NCBI GenBank assembly: GCA_963707135.1
Contig: CAVPOY010000034.1
Span: 7,794 to 71,793, forward strand
Length of the DNA: 64,000 nucleotides
Source: JBGSTR01 sp963707135
GTDB taxonomy: Bacteria > Pseudomonadota > Gammaproteobacteria > Chromatiales > Chromatiaceae
Direction of reading: 5' to 3'
The position numbers were made by a program, and so were the translations under genes. Every line of letters begins with the position of its first letter. Position 1 is the first letter of the stretch. A model generated the notes under the pieces. That model saw nothing but the letters and a program-made list of their open reading frames with translations, was not told where the DNA came from and did not search any database. This document shows, piece by piece, positions 34,108-42,208 of the stretch.

Positions 34108-35355
34108 TTACCGAGCGGCACATTCGCTCTCCGGCCGATCGTAGCCGAGGGTGTCCAGCACCGAAGTCGGGTGCAGAAAGCCCGGCTGCGGCGAGACGGA
34201 CACGAGCAGCCGCGGCGAGGTGATCAGGAGCGGCTGCCGCATCTGACCGTTCCAGTCCCGGAAGGAGACGGCGACACCCTTGAAGGCGGCAAGCTGGAAC
34301 CTCGGGCCGAGCAGGTATTCGTGCAGCCGGGCCGTCTCGCTGGAGCCGGTGCGCGTGGCCGCCTCGCCGACGCTGCGCACGGCCAGCCAGGCGGCATAGT
34401 CACGCGGCGTCATCCAGCGCCCGGTCTGTTCGCGGAAGCGGCGCTGGAACTGGGTCGCCCCCCACTGCTCGTGAACGCCGCTCCAGGCGGTCGCGACCAG
34501 GCCCTGCGTGCCCCCCACGGGCCGCGGCAGATAGGTGCGGTAGTTCAGGTATTCGCCAAAAGCGTCTCGCTCGTCGGCGACCAACAGGATGTCGTAGTCC
34601 CCGACCTGGGTGAAGGCGTTGGCCTCCTGCTGCTCGGTGAAATGGCCCGAGTCCGTGCGCGTTGCGCCCGCCTCGAAGGTCCAGTCCTTCTCCTCCACGA
34701 TCTTCCCGCCGAACCGCTTGGCGGAGCGCCGCAGCGCGTCGGCGAAGGCCTTGTCTCCAGGATGCTTTCCGACTACCAGGAACCAGTCCTTCCAGCGCTT
34801 CCACGCCAGATACTGGGCCAGGGCATCCGCGAGCATCGCCCGGCTCGGCAGGGTATGCAGCAGATTCGCCCGGCATTTGCTGACGCGCAAGGCGTCATCG
34901 GGTGCGCCGATGTTGAACAGCAGGCTGTCGGTCGCCTCCGGAAGGTCGGCGAGCCCCAGCAGCACGCTCGCCGGGAGGTTGACCAGGAACATTCGGATGC
35001 CGTCGCCGTGCAATTTTTGAAACGCGGCGTCCGGTGATTCTCCCGGCTGAAGCTCCAAAGGGAAAAGCTCGAACGCCTGGCCCGTGAAGCGGCCGGTCGT
35101 GTTGTTGTCCCGGATCCCCTGCTCCGCCCCCTCGACGCCCAGGTCGGCGATCGCCGGCTCGAGGGCGGACAGCGGAACATGGACGCCCTCGCCCTGGGTC
35201 AACAGCCCGATGGGGATCCGCAGCCCCGGCTCGGCGCCGGCGGCCCGTACGGTGACGAGCGCAAGCAGGACCCCGGCGAGGAAACCGATACGCCGGAGTT
35301 GGTCGGAGGACCGGTTAACGGATGGGGAGCGCGTGCGGAATCGACAGGATGCCAA
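34108..35355 (-). CDS. pedA1: ABC substrate-binding protein of the PQQ-alcohol-dehydrogenase system (PedA1/LutA-like)
   Basis: The mature protein (about 390 residues) begins GLRIPIGLLTQGEG after the hydrophobic segment IGFLAGVLLALVTVRAAGAE. It carries LVVGKHPGDKAFADALRRSAKRFGGKIVEE, DILLVADERDAFGEYLNYRTYLP and RDYAAWLAVRSVGEAATRT, typical of the PQQ_ABC_bind family. It leads the transporter operon. No ATG or GTG precedes the signal peptide; a TTG at 35353-35355 is my best guess and the start could differ. A sigma-54 promoter lies at 35686-35701 on this strand. Confidence 0.8.
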   Translation of the reverse strand: MASCRFRTRSPSVNRSSDQLRRIGFLAGVLLALVTVRAAGAEPGLRIPIGLLTQGEGVHVPLSALEPAIADLGVEGAEQGIRDNNTTGRFTGQAFELFPLELQPGESPDAAFQKLHGDGIRMFLVNLPASVLLGLADLPEATDSLLFNIGAPDDALRVSKCRANLLHTLPSRAMLADALAQYLAWKRWKDWFLVVGKHPGDKAFADALRRSAKRFGGKIVEEKDWTFEAGATRTDSGHFTEQQEANAFTQVGDYDILLVADERDAFGEYLNYRTYLPRPVGGTQGLVATAWSGVHEQWGATQFQRRFREQTGRWMTPRDYAAWLAVRSVGEAATRTGSSETARLHEYLLGPRFQLAAFKGVAVSFRDWNGQMRQPLLITSPRLLVSVSPQPGFLHPTSVLDTLGYDRPESECAAR

Positions 35356-35457
35356 GGAACGGCTCGCCAACAAGACAAAGCGGCCGAGGACCCTCGTCGG
35401 CCGGGGTAAGTTTGCGAACCCCAGTGCTCCCTGCGGCGACCCTGCTGGGGTTCGTTC

Positions 35458-35607
35458 CTCACCCAAGCCTACAGTCGACAATCGGAATTGCACGCTTGCC
35501 CCCTCTTCCGCCGGGAGAGGGTCGGGGTGAGGGCGACTGTGTCCCGACGTTCCAGGGACGGCGCTTCCCATTCCTCCCTCTCCCGCCGGGAGAGGGTCGG
35601 GGTGAGG
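35458..35607 (-). repeat. Two tandem copies of a dispersed 75-77 bp hairpin repeat
   Basis: Read on the minus strand, each unit contains CCCTCACCCC, an inverted repeat CCCTCTCCCGGCGGGAGAGGG and a GGAAGCGCCGTCCCTGGAAC tail. The GTGAGG landmarks are exactly 75 bases apart (35527 and 35602). The same unit occurs in the other orientation at 43555-43708. The left boundary is approximate. Confidence 0.7.
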
Positions 35608-35685
35608 GAATCCCTCCACGATCCTTCTGCCCATTTCCGCCCTACTTATCTGTTTCGGAGACGACGCGATCACCTCAAAGCCTTC

Positions 35686-35701
35686 AGCAAGACACGTGCC
35701 G
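35686..35701 (-). promoter_or_regulatory. Sigma-54 promoter for the Ped-type operon
   Basis: Minus-strand CGGCACGTGTCTTGCT matches TGGCAC-N5-TTGCW except at the first base. It points at the pedA1-like gene 330 bases away, across the tandem repeats. The distance makes this less certain than the pqqA site. Confidence 0.55.
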
Positions 35702-35773
35702 CGGACCCCGCGGGTGGCTAAGGTCGTCCGATCTGGACGCGGGCAAGCCGCGGATCATGGGCGAGCGATAGAT

Positions 35774-35790
35774 TGAAACATATCGTTTCA
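35774..35790. promoter_or_regulatory. 17-bp palindrome between two divergent sigma-54 promoters
   Basis: TGAAACATATCGTTTCA has perfect 6-base arms. It is about 73 bases from both the leftward (35701) and rightward (35865) promoters, a position suited to a shared activator or repressor. A GAAAC-GTTTC core is also used by TetR-family repressors such as PsrA, so the type of protein is open. Confidence 0.5.
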
Positions 35791-35864
35791 GTTCTGACAC
35801 GGAGCAACCGGTCCACGGCCGCCTTGGCCGCCCCACGGCGCGCCCGTGCCCTCAACCGCGCCCT

Positions 35865-35880
35865 TGGCGTGGCATTTGCT
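35865..35880 (+). promoter_or_regulatory. Sigma-54 promoter for the MxaD-like operon
   Basis: TGGCGTGGCATTTGCT has TGGC-N7-TTGC exactly, with GG-N10-GC spacing, 68 bases upstream of the chosen start of the MxaD-like gene. Confidence 0.65.
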
Positions 35881-35948
35881 GCAGGGGAGTGAATACCCAG
35901 CTCTTTCGCCGCTCCGGTATGCCATCCGAATCGCAGGAGGATCGCCGC

Positions 35949-36485
35949 TTGAAAGCCACCAACGCTCTAGTCCTGGCCAGCCTGATCGTCTGTTCAACAA
36001 CCGCATGGGCCCATGGTCCCACGCGCCAAAAGGTTGTCATCGAACAGGCCATCTCGGCACCCCCGGACAAGGTCTGGGAAATAATTGGGAATTTCCAGGA
36101 CATGAGCTGGCACCCTGCAATCACCAAGACCGAGGGCGAAGGCGGAAACATACCCGGGGCGACCCGCGTCCTCACCCTCGCCAACGGTGGTCAGATATTC
36201 GAGACGCTCGAAAAACATGATGCCGCCGATCATTCGATGTTCTATCGGATCGAGAATGTCGACGTGAAGGTCCTTCCGGTCACGAACTACTCCTCGTGGC
36301 TCAGCGTCACCCCAGGCGCTGACGGTGGCAGCACGGTCACCTGGAAGGGGGCCTTCTACCGGGGCTACCCGAACAACGACCCGCCCCCCGAGCTCAACGA
36401 CGAGGCCTCCGTCGCCGCCGTGACCGGCGTCTACCAGGCTGGGCTGGCGAACGTCAAGACGATGGTCGAGCAGGCGAGCCCCTAG
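35949..36485 (+). CDS. SRPBCC-family periplasmic protein, MxaD-like
   Basis: The 178-residue protein has a signal peptide (cut near TTAWAHG) and a START/SRPBCC domain with VVIEQAISAPPDKVWEIIGN and FQDMSWHPAITKTEGEGG, features of MxaD in methanol oxidation clusters. MxaD is reported to favour electron transfer from methanol dehydrogenase to its cytochrome. I chose TTG 35949 because AGGAGG sits 8 bases upstream and the signal peptide starts cleanly; ATGs at 35889 and 35919 would prepend polar residues. It is 8 bases from the next gene. Confidence 0.8.
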   Translation: MKATNALVLASLIVCSTTAWAHGPTRQKVVIEQAISAPPDKVWEIIGNFQDMSWHPAITKTEGEGGNIPGATRVLTLANGGQIFETLEKHDAADHSMFYRIENVDVKVLPVTNYSSWLSVTPGADGGSTVTWKGAFYRGYPNNDPPPELNDEASVAAVTGVYQAGLANVKTMVEQASP

Positions 36486-36493
36486 GCACGGCG

Positions 36494-37477
36494 ATGCCCT
36501 TCCGCGACGCTGGACGTTCGAGTCAACGGCGGTTGAGACCAGCGGCCATCGGTCTGTGTCTGTTGGCGGGCCAGGTCGTCGCGACCCCGTTCGCCTTCAT
36601 CACCAACCAGGGCGACGGAACGGTATCGGTAATCGACCTGCCGGCGATGCGTGTGTCCGCCACCGTACAGGTCGGAACCAGTCCCGCCGGGGTCGCGGTT
36701 TCTCCGAACGGGCGTCGCGTCTACGTCACGAACCCGGAGAGCAAGGACCTCTACGTCCTCGACGGCGAGGAGCCGCGCGTGCTGAACCGGGTGCAGGTCG
36801 GCGAGGGTCCGCTCGGCGTCGCCGTGAGCCCGGACGGGGATCGGGTCTATGTCGCGGACTGGTATGACGATGTCGTGTTCGTGCTCGACGCGCGCGACCT
36901 GACGCTGGTGGCCCGCATCGCCGTCGGCGACTCGCCCTCAGGACTGGCCGTCGGCCCGGGCGGCGACAAGCTCTACGTCTCCGAACGAGACGACGACAGC
37001 GTCGCCGTGGTGGACACGCGAGAAAACCGCGTCATCGCGCGGGTCAAGGTGGGTCGTCGACCGTTCGGCATCCAGGTCGATCGCGCGGGCCAGCGACTCT
37101 ATACCGCGAACGTGGCGAGCAACGACATGACCATCGTCGATCTGGCGGGACCGCGGGTGGTAGACACGATCCCGGTCGGCAGCACGCCCTATGCCGTCGC
37201 CGTCACGCCCGATGGGCGGCGCATATTCGTCACCAACCAGCACGCGAATACGGTCTCCGTGATCGACACCAGCTCGGGAGGCGTGATCCTGGAGCGGGAG
37301 GTCGGCGAGTTTCCGGAGGGCATCATCGTCGGGCCCGGCGGCACCAACGTCTATGTCGCCAACTGGTTCAGCAACGAGGTGGTCGTGCTAGACAGCGACA
37401 GCCTCGAGGTCATCGGCCGAATCCCGACCGGGGAAAGCCCCAGGGCCTTCGGCGTCTTCGTCGCCGGCGGGAGTTGA
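36494..37477 (+). CDS. Secreted YVTN-family beta-propeller protein
   Basis: The 327-residue protein has an N-terminal export signal (AAIGLCLLAGQVVATPFA) and seven propeller repeats such as AFITNQGDGTVSVIDLPAM, RVYVTNPESKDLYVLDG, RVYVADWYDDVVFVLDA and NVYVANWFSNEVVVLDS. It follows the MxaD-like gene by 8 bases and should be cotranscribed. It is a second, distinct propeller from the PedA2-like one. The ligand is unknown; the context suggests a role in the quinoprotein system. Confidence 0.85.
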   Translation: MPFRDAGRSSQRRLRPAAIGLCLLAGQVVATPFAFITNQGDGTVSVIDLPAMRVSATVQVGTSPAGVAVSPNGRRVYVTNPESKDLYVLDGEEPRVLNRVQVGEGPLGVAVSPDGDRVYVADWYDDVVFVLDARDLTLVARIAVGDSPSGLAVGPGGDKLYVSERDDDSVAVVDTRENRVIARVKVGRRPFGIQVDRAGQRLYTANVASNDMTIVDLAGPRVVDTIPVGSTPYAVAVTPDGRRIFVTNQHANTVSVIDTSSGGVILEREVGEFPEGIIVGPGGTNVYVANWFSNEVVVLDSDSLEVIGRIPTGESPRAFGVFVAGGS

Positions 37478-37538
37478 TCGATAAACAGCCAAGCCGGGAC
37501 GTCCGATCGAACAATCCGCTCAACGCCACGAGGCAGCC

Positions 37539-37826
37539 ATGTATATCCGAAACTACCCCGAGGACTCAGTGCTCCGGCGTCACTACGAGGCCGCCGCCGA
37601 CCGGATTCGCGGCGACTGGCTACAGCAGCCGCCAACGGATTCCGTCCTGCGACGGCACTACGATCAAATGCAAGCGGCTCCGTCCTACGCCGCAGCGAGT
37701 AACGCCCCGCGGACACCCCCGCGCCCCGCCCCCGCCCCCGCCGCTGCGCCGGCGCCGACAACGACACCCGAACCGCAACGCAAAGGCGGACTCTTTGGCT
37801 GGCTGGGAAGGCTGTTCGGCGGTTAG
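37539..37826 (+). CDS. Small protein with two DSVLRRHY repeats and an amphipathic C-terminus
   Basis: The 95-residue protein has two copies of DSVLRRHY (residues about 9-16 and 34-41), a Pro/Ala-rich linker (about 55-80) and a hydrophobic Gly/Trp/Phe tail GGLFGWLGRLFGG that could sit on a membrane. There is no signal peptide. It follows the beta-propeller gene by 61 bases with only a weak ribosome site (GAGG). I do not recognise a characterised family. Confidence 0.65.
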   Translation: MYIRNYPEDSVLRRHYEAAADRIRGDWLQQPPTDSVLRRHYDQMQAAPSYAAASNAPRTPPRPAPAPAAAPAPTTTPEPQRKGGLFGWLGRLFGG

Positions 37827-38361
37827 CCTCGTCGCCCCCACGCGGTCGCAAATCGACGCAACCATTGGCGGGCAGAAGACTTCAGCCGCGCCTGGCAAGC
37901 GATCCGAGCGGCCTCAGAGACGCCGTGCAACACCTGGACGGATATCGCGAGAGGCACCGGGTCTAATTTTATTCGGCGATTCAAGGTCAAGGACGTGACG
38001 TGAAAAGGAACGCTTTCACCGAGAGTTAAAGTCGGTTCGCCGGCGCGGACGCGGATCCCGTTCGAATCGAAGCGCGAAGCCAAACGCGGTTACTGGTGCG
38101 TTGCAGACCCGTGGAACGGAACTCGCCGCGGCTGTTCGACTCGGTTGCTATACTCGAATTGTCAGACGAGCCGCGGCGGACAGCGCGGGTCGTAACGCTT
38201 CGCGACGGTTTAGCAAACGCCAAACCTGCAGCGGGTGCAAGGTAACCCCGAGAGGCACTTCGCCACTTGGAACAGTTGTTTCTCGAAGGGCGCTCGTTGC
38301 CCGCGGTAGCGTCGCAACAGACATTGCGACGGGGACGCCGAAGCAGTGAGGCAGGCTCGCA
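37827..38361. other. Gene-free stretch upstream of the SGNH-repeat gene
   Basis: About 535 bases with no supported gene, repeat or clear promoter. Base composition is lower in GC than the C1 genes to the left, matching the next gene and suggesting a transferred segment. Confidence 0.4.
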
Positions 38362-41052
38362 ATGAAAACAAAACAGGCAGCGGCATTCTTGGCCGCAATT
38401 ACGACCATTGTCGGATTCATCCCCCACAATCCCGTCGACGCGGCGGGAGAACGCGGGGCGAACCTGAACCCTCAGATCTCCGGCGACTGGGTGGTGTGGC
38501 AAGACTCAGACGGCAGAGTTCGGGAAATCCTAACTGCCGTACCAATCCCCCGCGAACCCGATCCCGTCGAATTAACGGAAGACCTGCTCGGGTTCTTGAA
38601 TGCCGCGATCACCGACGGGTCGCTCGCCGGAGCGGGTCGCGGTGGGTACGCGGCCGAACATGCCAACGCTCTTTACAAGAAGCTCGTGGAGGCGCAGGCA
38701 TTGAGCGCTGCCGAGGATTATGCGGCGGCTCTGACGGTTCTCAACGACGTGCACAAGCTCTGCGACGGTCAACCCGAGCCGAACGACTTGGTCGCCGGAC
38801 ACGGACGAGAAGCGTTCGCAGCGATGGTTGAAGCGCGGATTGCGCTCCTGGAGCCGCTCGCGTTTGTCGCTCGCGGGGACTATCTCGCAGATGACGGCGA
38901 TTTCGGCGCCCGTGAGCAAGCCGCTAACAACCTTCCCGCGGGGACCCATGACGGGATTAACCAGACCGACACCTGGGGCTGGACCTGCGACGCGGACAAT
39001 TACGCGCAACCGATCTCGGTTCACTTCTATGCGGACGCCCCGGCTGGCAGCGGAGGCATCTTCATCGGCTCCACCACGGCCAACTTGATCCGAACTGATG
39101 TGGCCGCCGCCTGCGGCGGCTATGCGAACCATGGATTCAACTTCACCCTGCCTGAGGCGGTGAAGGATGGAGACCAGCACTGGATCTACGCCTACGCGAT
39201 CAGCATCGGCGGCGGCGTGAACCCGCTGCTCGCCAACTCGCCGAAGCTCTTCACGCGCTGGCAGGGGATGGCTGCGCTGGCCGTGATTGGGGACAGCATC
39301 ACTCGAGCCTACAACGCGAACGGTGATACTGCCTTTGCCCCGAGCTGCAGCTGGGGCGACGACCTCCGCTACTCCTGGTTCTCAAACACCAACGAGCTTG
39401 GTCTGTGCTACGAGCACAACGTCTTCAGCGTTACCGAGCGGACCAAATGCACGGGCGCGAATCCCTTGGTCGTCGCGAACTTCGCCTGGAACGGCGCCGA
39501 CATGTACACGGACGCCTATACCCAGGCGGTGTCGGCGAAGAACTGGCTGGTCAATCAGGCCTCGAACCGCTTGGTCGCGATCCTCCTCGGCGGTAATGAC
39601 ATCTGCACCAACAATACGAATGTTAACGAGCCTTGCCCGAATGATCCGACGGGCCGCCTCGATAATACGAACTACTGCCGCCCAAAGCCGGCCACCTTCG
39701 AGACGGAGGTCCGACGGGCCCTCGATGTGCTGGTCACGGTTCCCAACACCCACATCGGCGTCGCGGATCCACCTCGAGTCTCGCTCCTCTGCCGCTACAA
39801 GAGCAAGAGCGTGGGTTCGAACCTGGAGTGCTCCGATCTCTGGCAGACGGCCACTCTCTTCGGGGCCTCCGGGGTGTGCCGGTCTCTCACCAAGGACTGC
39901 AGCGCGGAGCGCATCGCAAAGGCGAACGAGACGTTCGTGAATTACCGGAACGCTATTCAGCGGGTGGTCGCCGAATATGCCGCTGTCGCGCCTGGCGCGA
40001 GGATTCCGGCGAACGCCATATTCGGAACAGGCAACGTCACCAAGGCGTCGGGCGTGACCCTGAAGCGCACCCAAGTGTTCGGCAAGTACCTGTTCCAGGC
40101 CGACGACATCTCCAACTGCGACTGCTTTCACCCGTACAAGTCCATGCAGAACAAGCTTGCGGCATGGATGTTTCGTGGTCTGCAGTGCAGCTCAACGCAG
40201 CCCTGCGTGTACGAGGTTGGAGACCTTTTCCAAGACGGTGCCGGCATCAACTGGGACACGTCGACCTACTATGCTGGCCTGTTGGACGGCAAGGAGTCGA
40301 CCACCGTAGGCATCTGGCGCCCGAGCACGGGCCGGTTCTATCTGGACACAGACGGCAGCTTCACCTGGACCGCGGGTGTCGACCTGATCACCGCCTCCTT
40401 CGGCATCCCAGCGGACCAGCCAGTGGCGGGCGACTGGAACGGCGACGGAGTCGACGACATCGGCGTCTGGCGCCCGAGCACCGGCCGCTTTTACTTGGAC
40501 ATGGACGGCAGCCGTACCTGGACGCGGAGTATCGATCTGATCAGCGGTGTTTTCTCCGTGGCGACGGACCTTCCGGTGGCGGGCGACTGGGACGGTGACG
40601 GTGTCGATGACGTCGGCATCTGGCGTCCAAGCACGGGCCGGTTCTATCTCGACACGGACGGTAACCGTACCTGGAGCACGGGTGTCGACTTGATCACCGC
40701 CCCCTTTGGTATTCCAACAGACCGGCCGGTTGCGGGCGACTGGAACGGGGACGGCGTCGACGACATCGGCGTCTGGCGCCCGAGCACCGGCCGCTTTTAC
40801 CTGGATATCGACGGCAGCCGTACCTGGACGCGGGGTATCGATCTGATCAGCGGCGTTTTCTCCGTGGCGACGGACCTTCCAGTGGCTGGCGACTGGGACG
40901 GTGACGGTGTCGACGAGATCGGCATCTGGCGCCCGAGTACGGGACGGTTCCATCTCGATACAGACGGCAGCTTCACGTGGACGGCGGGTGTCGACTTGAT
41001 CACCGACGCGTTCGGCATCGCCACCGACCATCCCGTCGCGGGTCGTTGGTAG
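38362..41052 (+). CDS. Secreted SGNH-hydrolase-like protein with five C-terminal tandem repeats
   Basis: The 896-residue protein has a signal peptide (cut near PVDAAGE), a helical FIMAH-like region (about 70-165) and an SGNH-like esterase domain. The latter shows AVIGDSITRAYN (nucleophile block), AILLGGNDIC and DCFHPYKSMQ (Asp-His block). Five repeats of about 52 residues follow, with the core WRPSTGRFYLD and a calcium-loop-like GDWNGDGVDD between them. Repeats 1, 3, 5 and 2, 4 resemble each other, giving a two-unit period. Many cysteines suggest disulfides. Codon use is less GC-rich than the neighbours, consistent with transfer. Substrate unknown; probably cell-surface polysaccharide or ester. 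Confidence 0.8.
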   Translation: MKTKQAAAFLAAITTIVGFIPHNPVDAAGERGANLNPQISGDWVVWQDSDGRVREILTAVPIPREPDPVELTEDLLGFLNAAITDGSLAGAGRGGYAAEHANALYKKLVEAQALSAAEDYAAALTVLNDVHKLCDGQPEPNDLVAGHGREAFAAMVEARIALLEPLAFVARGDYLADDGDFGAREQAANNLPAGTHDGINQTDTWGWTCDADNYAQPISVHFYADAPAGSGGIFIGSTTANLIRTDVAAACGGYANHGFNFTLPEAVKDGDQHWIYAYAISIGGGVNPLLANSPKLFTRWQGMAALAVIGDSITRAYNANGDTAFAPSCSWGDDLRYSWFSNTNELGLCYEHNVFSVTERTKCTGANPLVVANFAWNGADMYTDAYTQAVSAKNWLVNQASNRLVAILLGGNDICTNNTNVNEPCPNDPTGRLDNTNYCRPKPATFETEVRRALDVLVTVPNTHIGVADPPRVSLLCRYKSKSVGSNLECSDLWQTATLFGASGVCRSLTKDCSAERIAKANETFVNYRNAIQRVVAEYAAVAPGARIPANAIFGTGNVTKASGVTLKRTQVFGKYLFQADDISNCDCFHPYKSMQNKLAAWMFRGLQCSSTQPCVYEVGDLFQDGAGINWDTSTYYAGLLDGKESTTVGIWRPSTGRFYLDTDGSFTWTAGVDLITASFGIPADQPVAGDWNGDGVDDIGVWRPSTGRFYLDMDGSRTWTRSIDLISGVFSVATDLPVAGDWDGDGVDDVGIWRPSTGRFYLDTDGNRTWSTGVDLITAPFGIPTDRPVAGDWNGDGVDDIGVWRPSTGRFYLDIDGSRTWTRGIDLISGVFSVATDLPVAGDWDGDGVDEIGIWRPSTGRFHLDTDGSFTWTAGVDLITDAFGIATDHPVAGRW

Positions 41053-41596
41053 GAATGCGCTTGCCAAGGAGTCACGCCGACGAGGCGGTTCGCTGAAGCG
41101 AGCGTTTGCGAACCGAATACGCGGTGCCGAGGATGAACAGGAACGGTTGGTAGGCCCTTCCGAATTCCCGGCCGTCGGGGACACCCCTAACTGATAACTG
41201 AGCGCTTCGGCGACATTTTTTGCCGCGCGGAGCGACGACTTCGGAAGGCTGCACTTCGTGCTTGGCGGTAACCAAAGTGCGGGCTTTAGTGACAGCAACC
41301 CGCGTTCAATGGTCAGTAGAGCCGAACAGCGCCCGGTCGGTTAGGTAATTCCCGGCGGCGACTCTCTCAGCCACGAATGCCAGCAATGTGCGACAAAGCT
41401 GCCCGCCGCGACAGCTGGTTGACCGTCCGGATAGGGGCGCAACCAGCCGCCCGGGTTACCGATTTGGTGGTCGGGGCCGATGTCGAGCTGATTCCGGGGC
41501 GACGTGAGCCGACCCTGCTTGTACCGGTCTGTATGGTATATGGAGCGTATCCACTGCTCCGGAATTCCGGACCCAACGGCCTTGGATTTTCCGCGA
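41053..41596. other. Gene-free stretch right of the SGNH-repeat gene
   Basis: About 544 bases with no supported gene. Short frames on both strands lack ribosome sites and family motifs. Lower GC than the flanking C1 genes, like 37.8-41.0 kb. Confidence 0.4.
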
Positions 41597-42208
41597 TCAG
41601 TCTAAGTCGACCGTTTCCTGGTGCGGGAAAAACCCACCCCGGTTCGGCATTTGCAGTCGCGCGAGGCTCGCCGCGTCCACGACCGACTGTTCGCCGATCA
41701 GGCCGTTGAGGTGCAGCAGGTACGCGGTCAGGGCGTAGACCTCGTCGTCGCTCAGGGATAAGGGCGCGTCCGCCGGCATCGCCCGGCGGACGTAGTCGAA
41801 CAGCGGGGGCGCGTAGGGCCAGTAGCTGCCGATGGCGCGGTCCGGGTAGGCGGTGCCGAGGCTGCCGATGCCGCCGACCAGTTCCTCGGCGGTCGCGCCC
41901 CGACCCTCGGGCCCGTGGCAGCGTTCGCACTTCTTTCGGTACAGAATCCCTCCGTCCGCGGACGTCCCACTGCCCGCCGGTAGTCCCTGTCCGTCGGCAC
42001 CGATCAGCGCGTCCCAGCCGGATGAGACACCCGGCGGCTGGGCTGCCTCGGAACCCGATCTGTTCCCGGCGGCGACTAAACCCGGCGCGTACGCCATCGC
42101 CGCCAGCGCAACCGCAGCGGCCAGCGCCCGTGGGCAGCGGGGCACAGCGGCCCGTCCGTTCAACGGTCCAGACCGGCTCCTATAGGTAGATATGCTGGAC
42201 GCTGCCAT
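41597..42208 (-). CDS. Secreted c-type cytochrome, probable partner of the SoxC-like enzyme
   Basis: The 203-residue protein has an export signal (LAAAVALAAMAYAPGLVAAG) and one haem motif CERCHGPEGRG, with candidate Met ligands near YVRRAMPADAPLSLSDDEVYALTAYLLHLNG split over two blocks. This is the SoxD/SorB-like type that takes electrons from sulfite or sulfane dehydrogenases. Its ATG (42206-42208) lies inside the 3' end of soxC when that gene's frame is corrected, giving a 29-base overlap and a two-gene operon. Confidence 0.85.
   Translation of the reverse strand: MAASSISTYRSRSGPLNGRAAVPRCPRALAAAVALAAMAYAPGLVAAGNRSGSEAAQPPGVSSGWDALIGADGQGLPAGSGTSADGGILYRKKCERCHGPEGRGATAEELVGGIGSLGTAYPDRAIGSYWPYAPPLFDYVRRAMPADAPLSLSDDEVYALTAYLLHLNGLIGEQSVVDAASLARLQMPNRGGFFPHQETVDLD

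Larger units (their letters stand above)
35356..35948. other. Divergent regulatory region between the Ped-type operon and the MxaD-like operon
   Basis: These 593 bases hold two inverted copies of a 75-bp repeat (about 35458-35607), a leftward sigma-54 promoter (35686-35701), a TGAAAC/GTTTCA palindrome (35774-35790) and a rightward sigma-54 promoter (35865-35880). No gene is credible; the peptides that can be read across the repeats are typical repeat artefacts. Confidence 0.6.

Noticed and set aside
35403..35673. An N-terminal extension of the PedA1-like protein
   Set aside because: The extension is translated hairpin repeat (Pro-Leu-Pro-Ala-Gly-Glu-Gly pattern), a known artefact of such repeats, and it has no signal-peptide character.
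41377..41709. A 110-codon plus-strand gene before the cytochrome
   Set aside because: No ribosome site or family motif, and it runs antisense into the well-supported cytochrome c gene.
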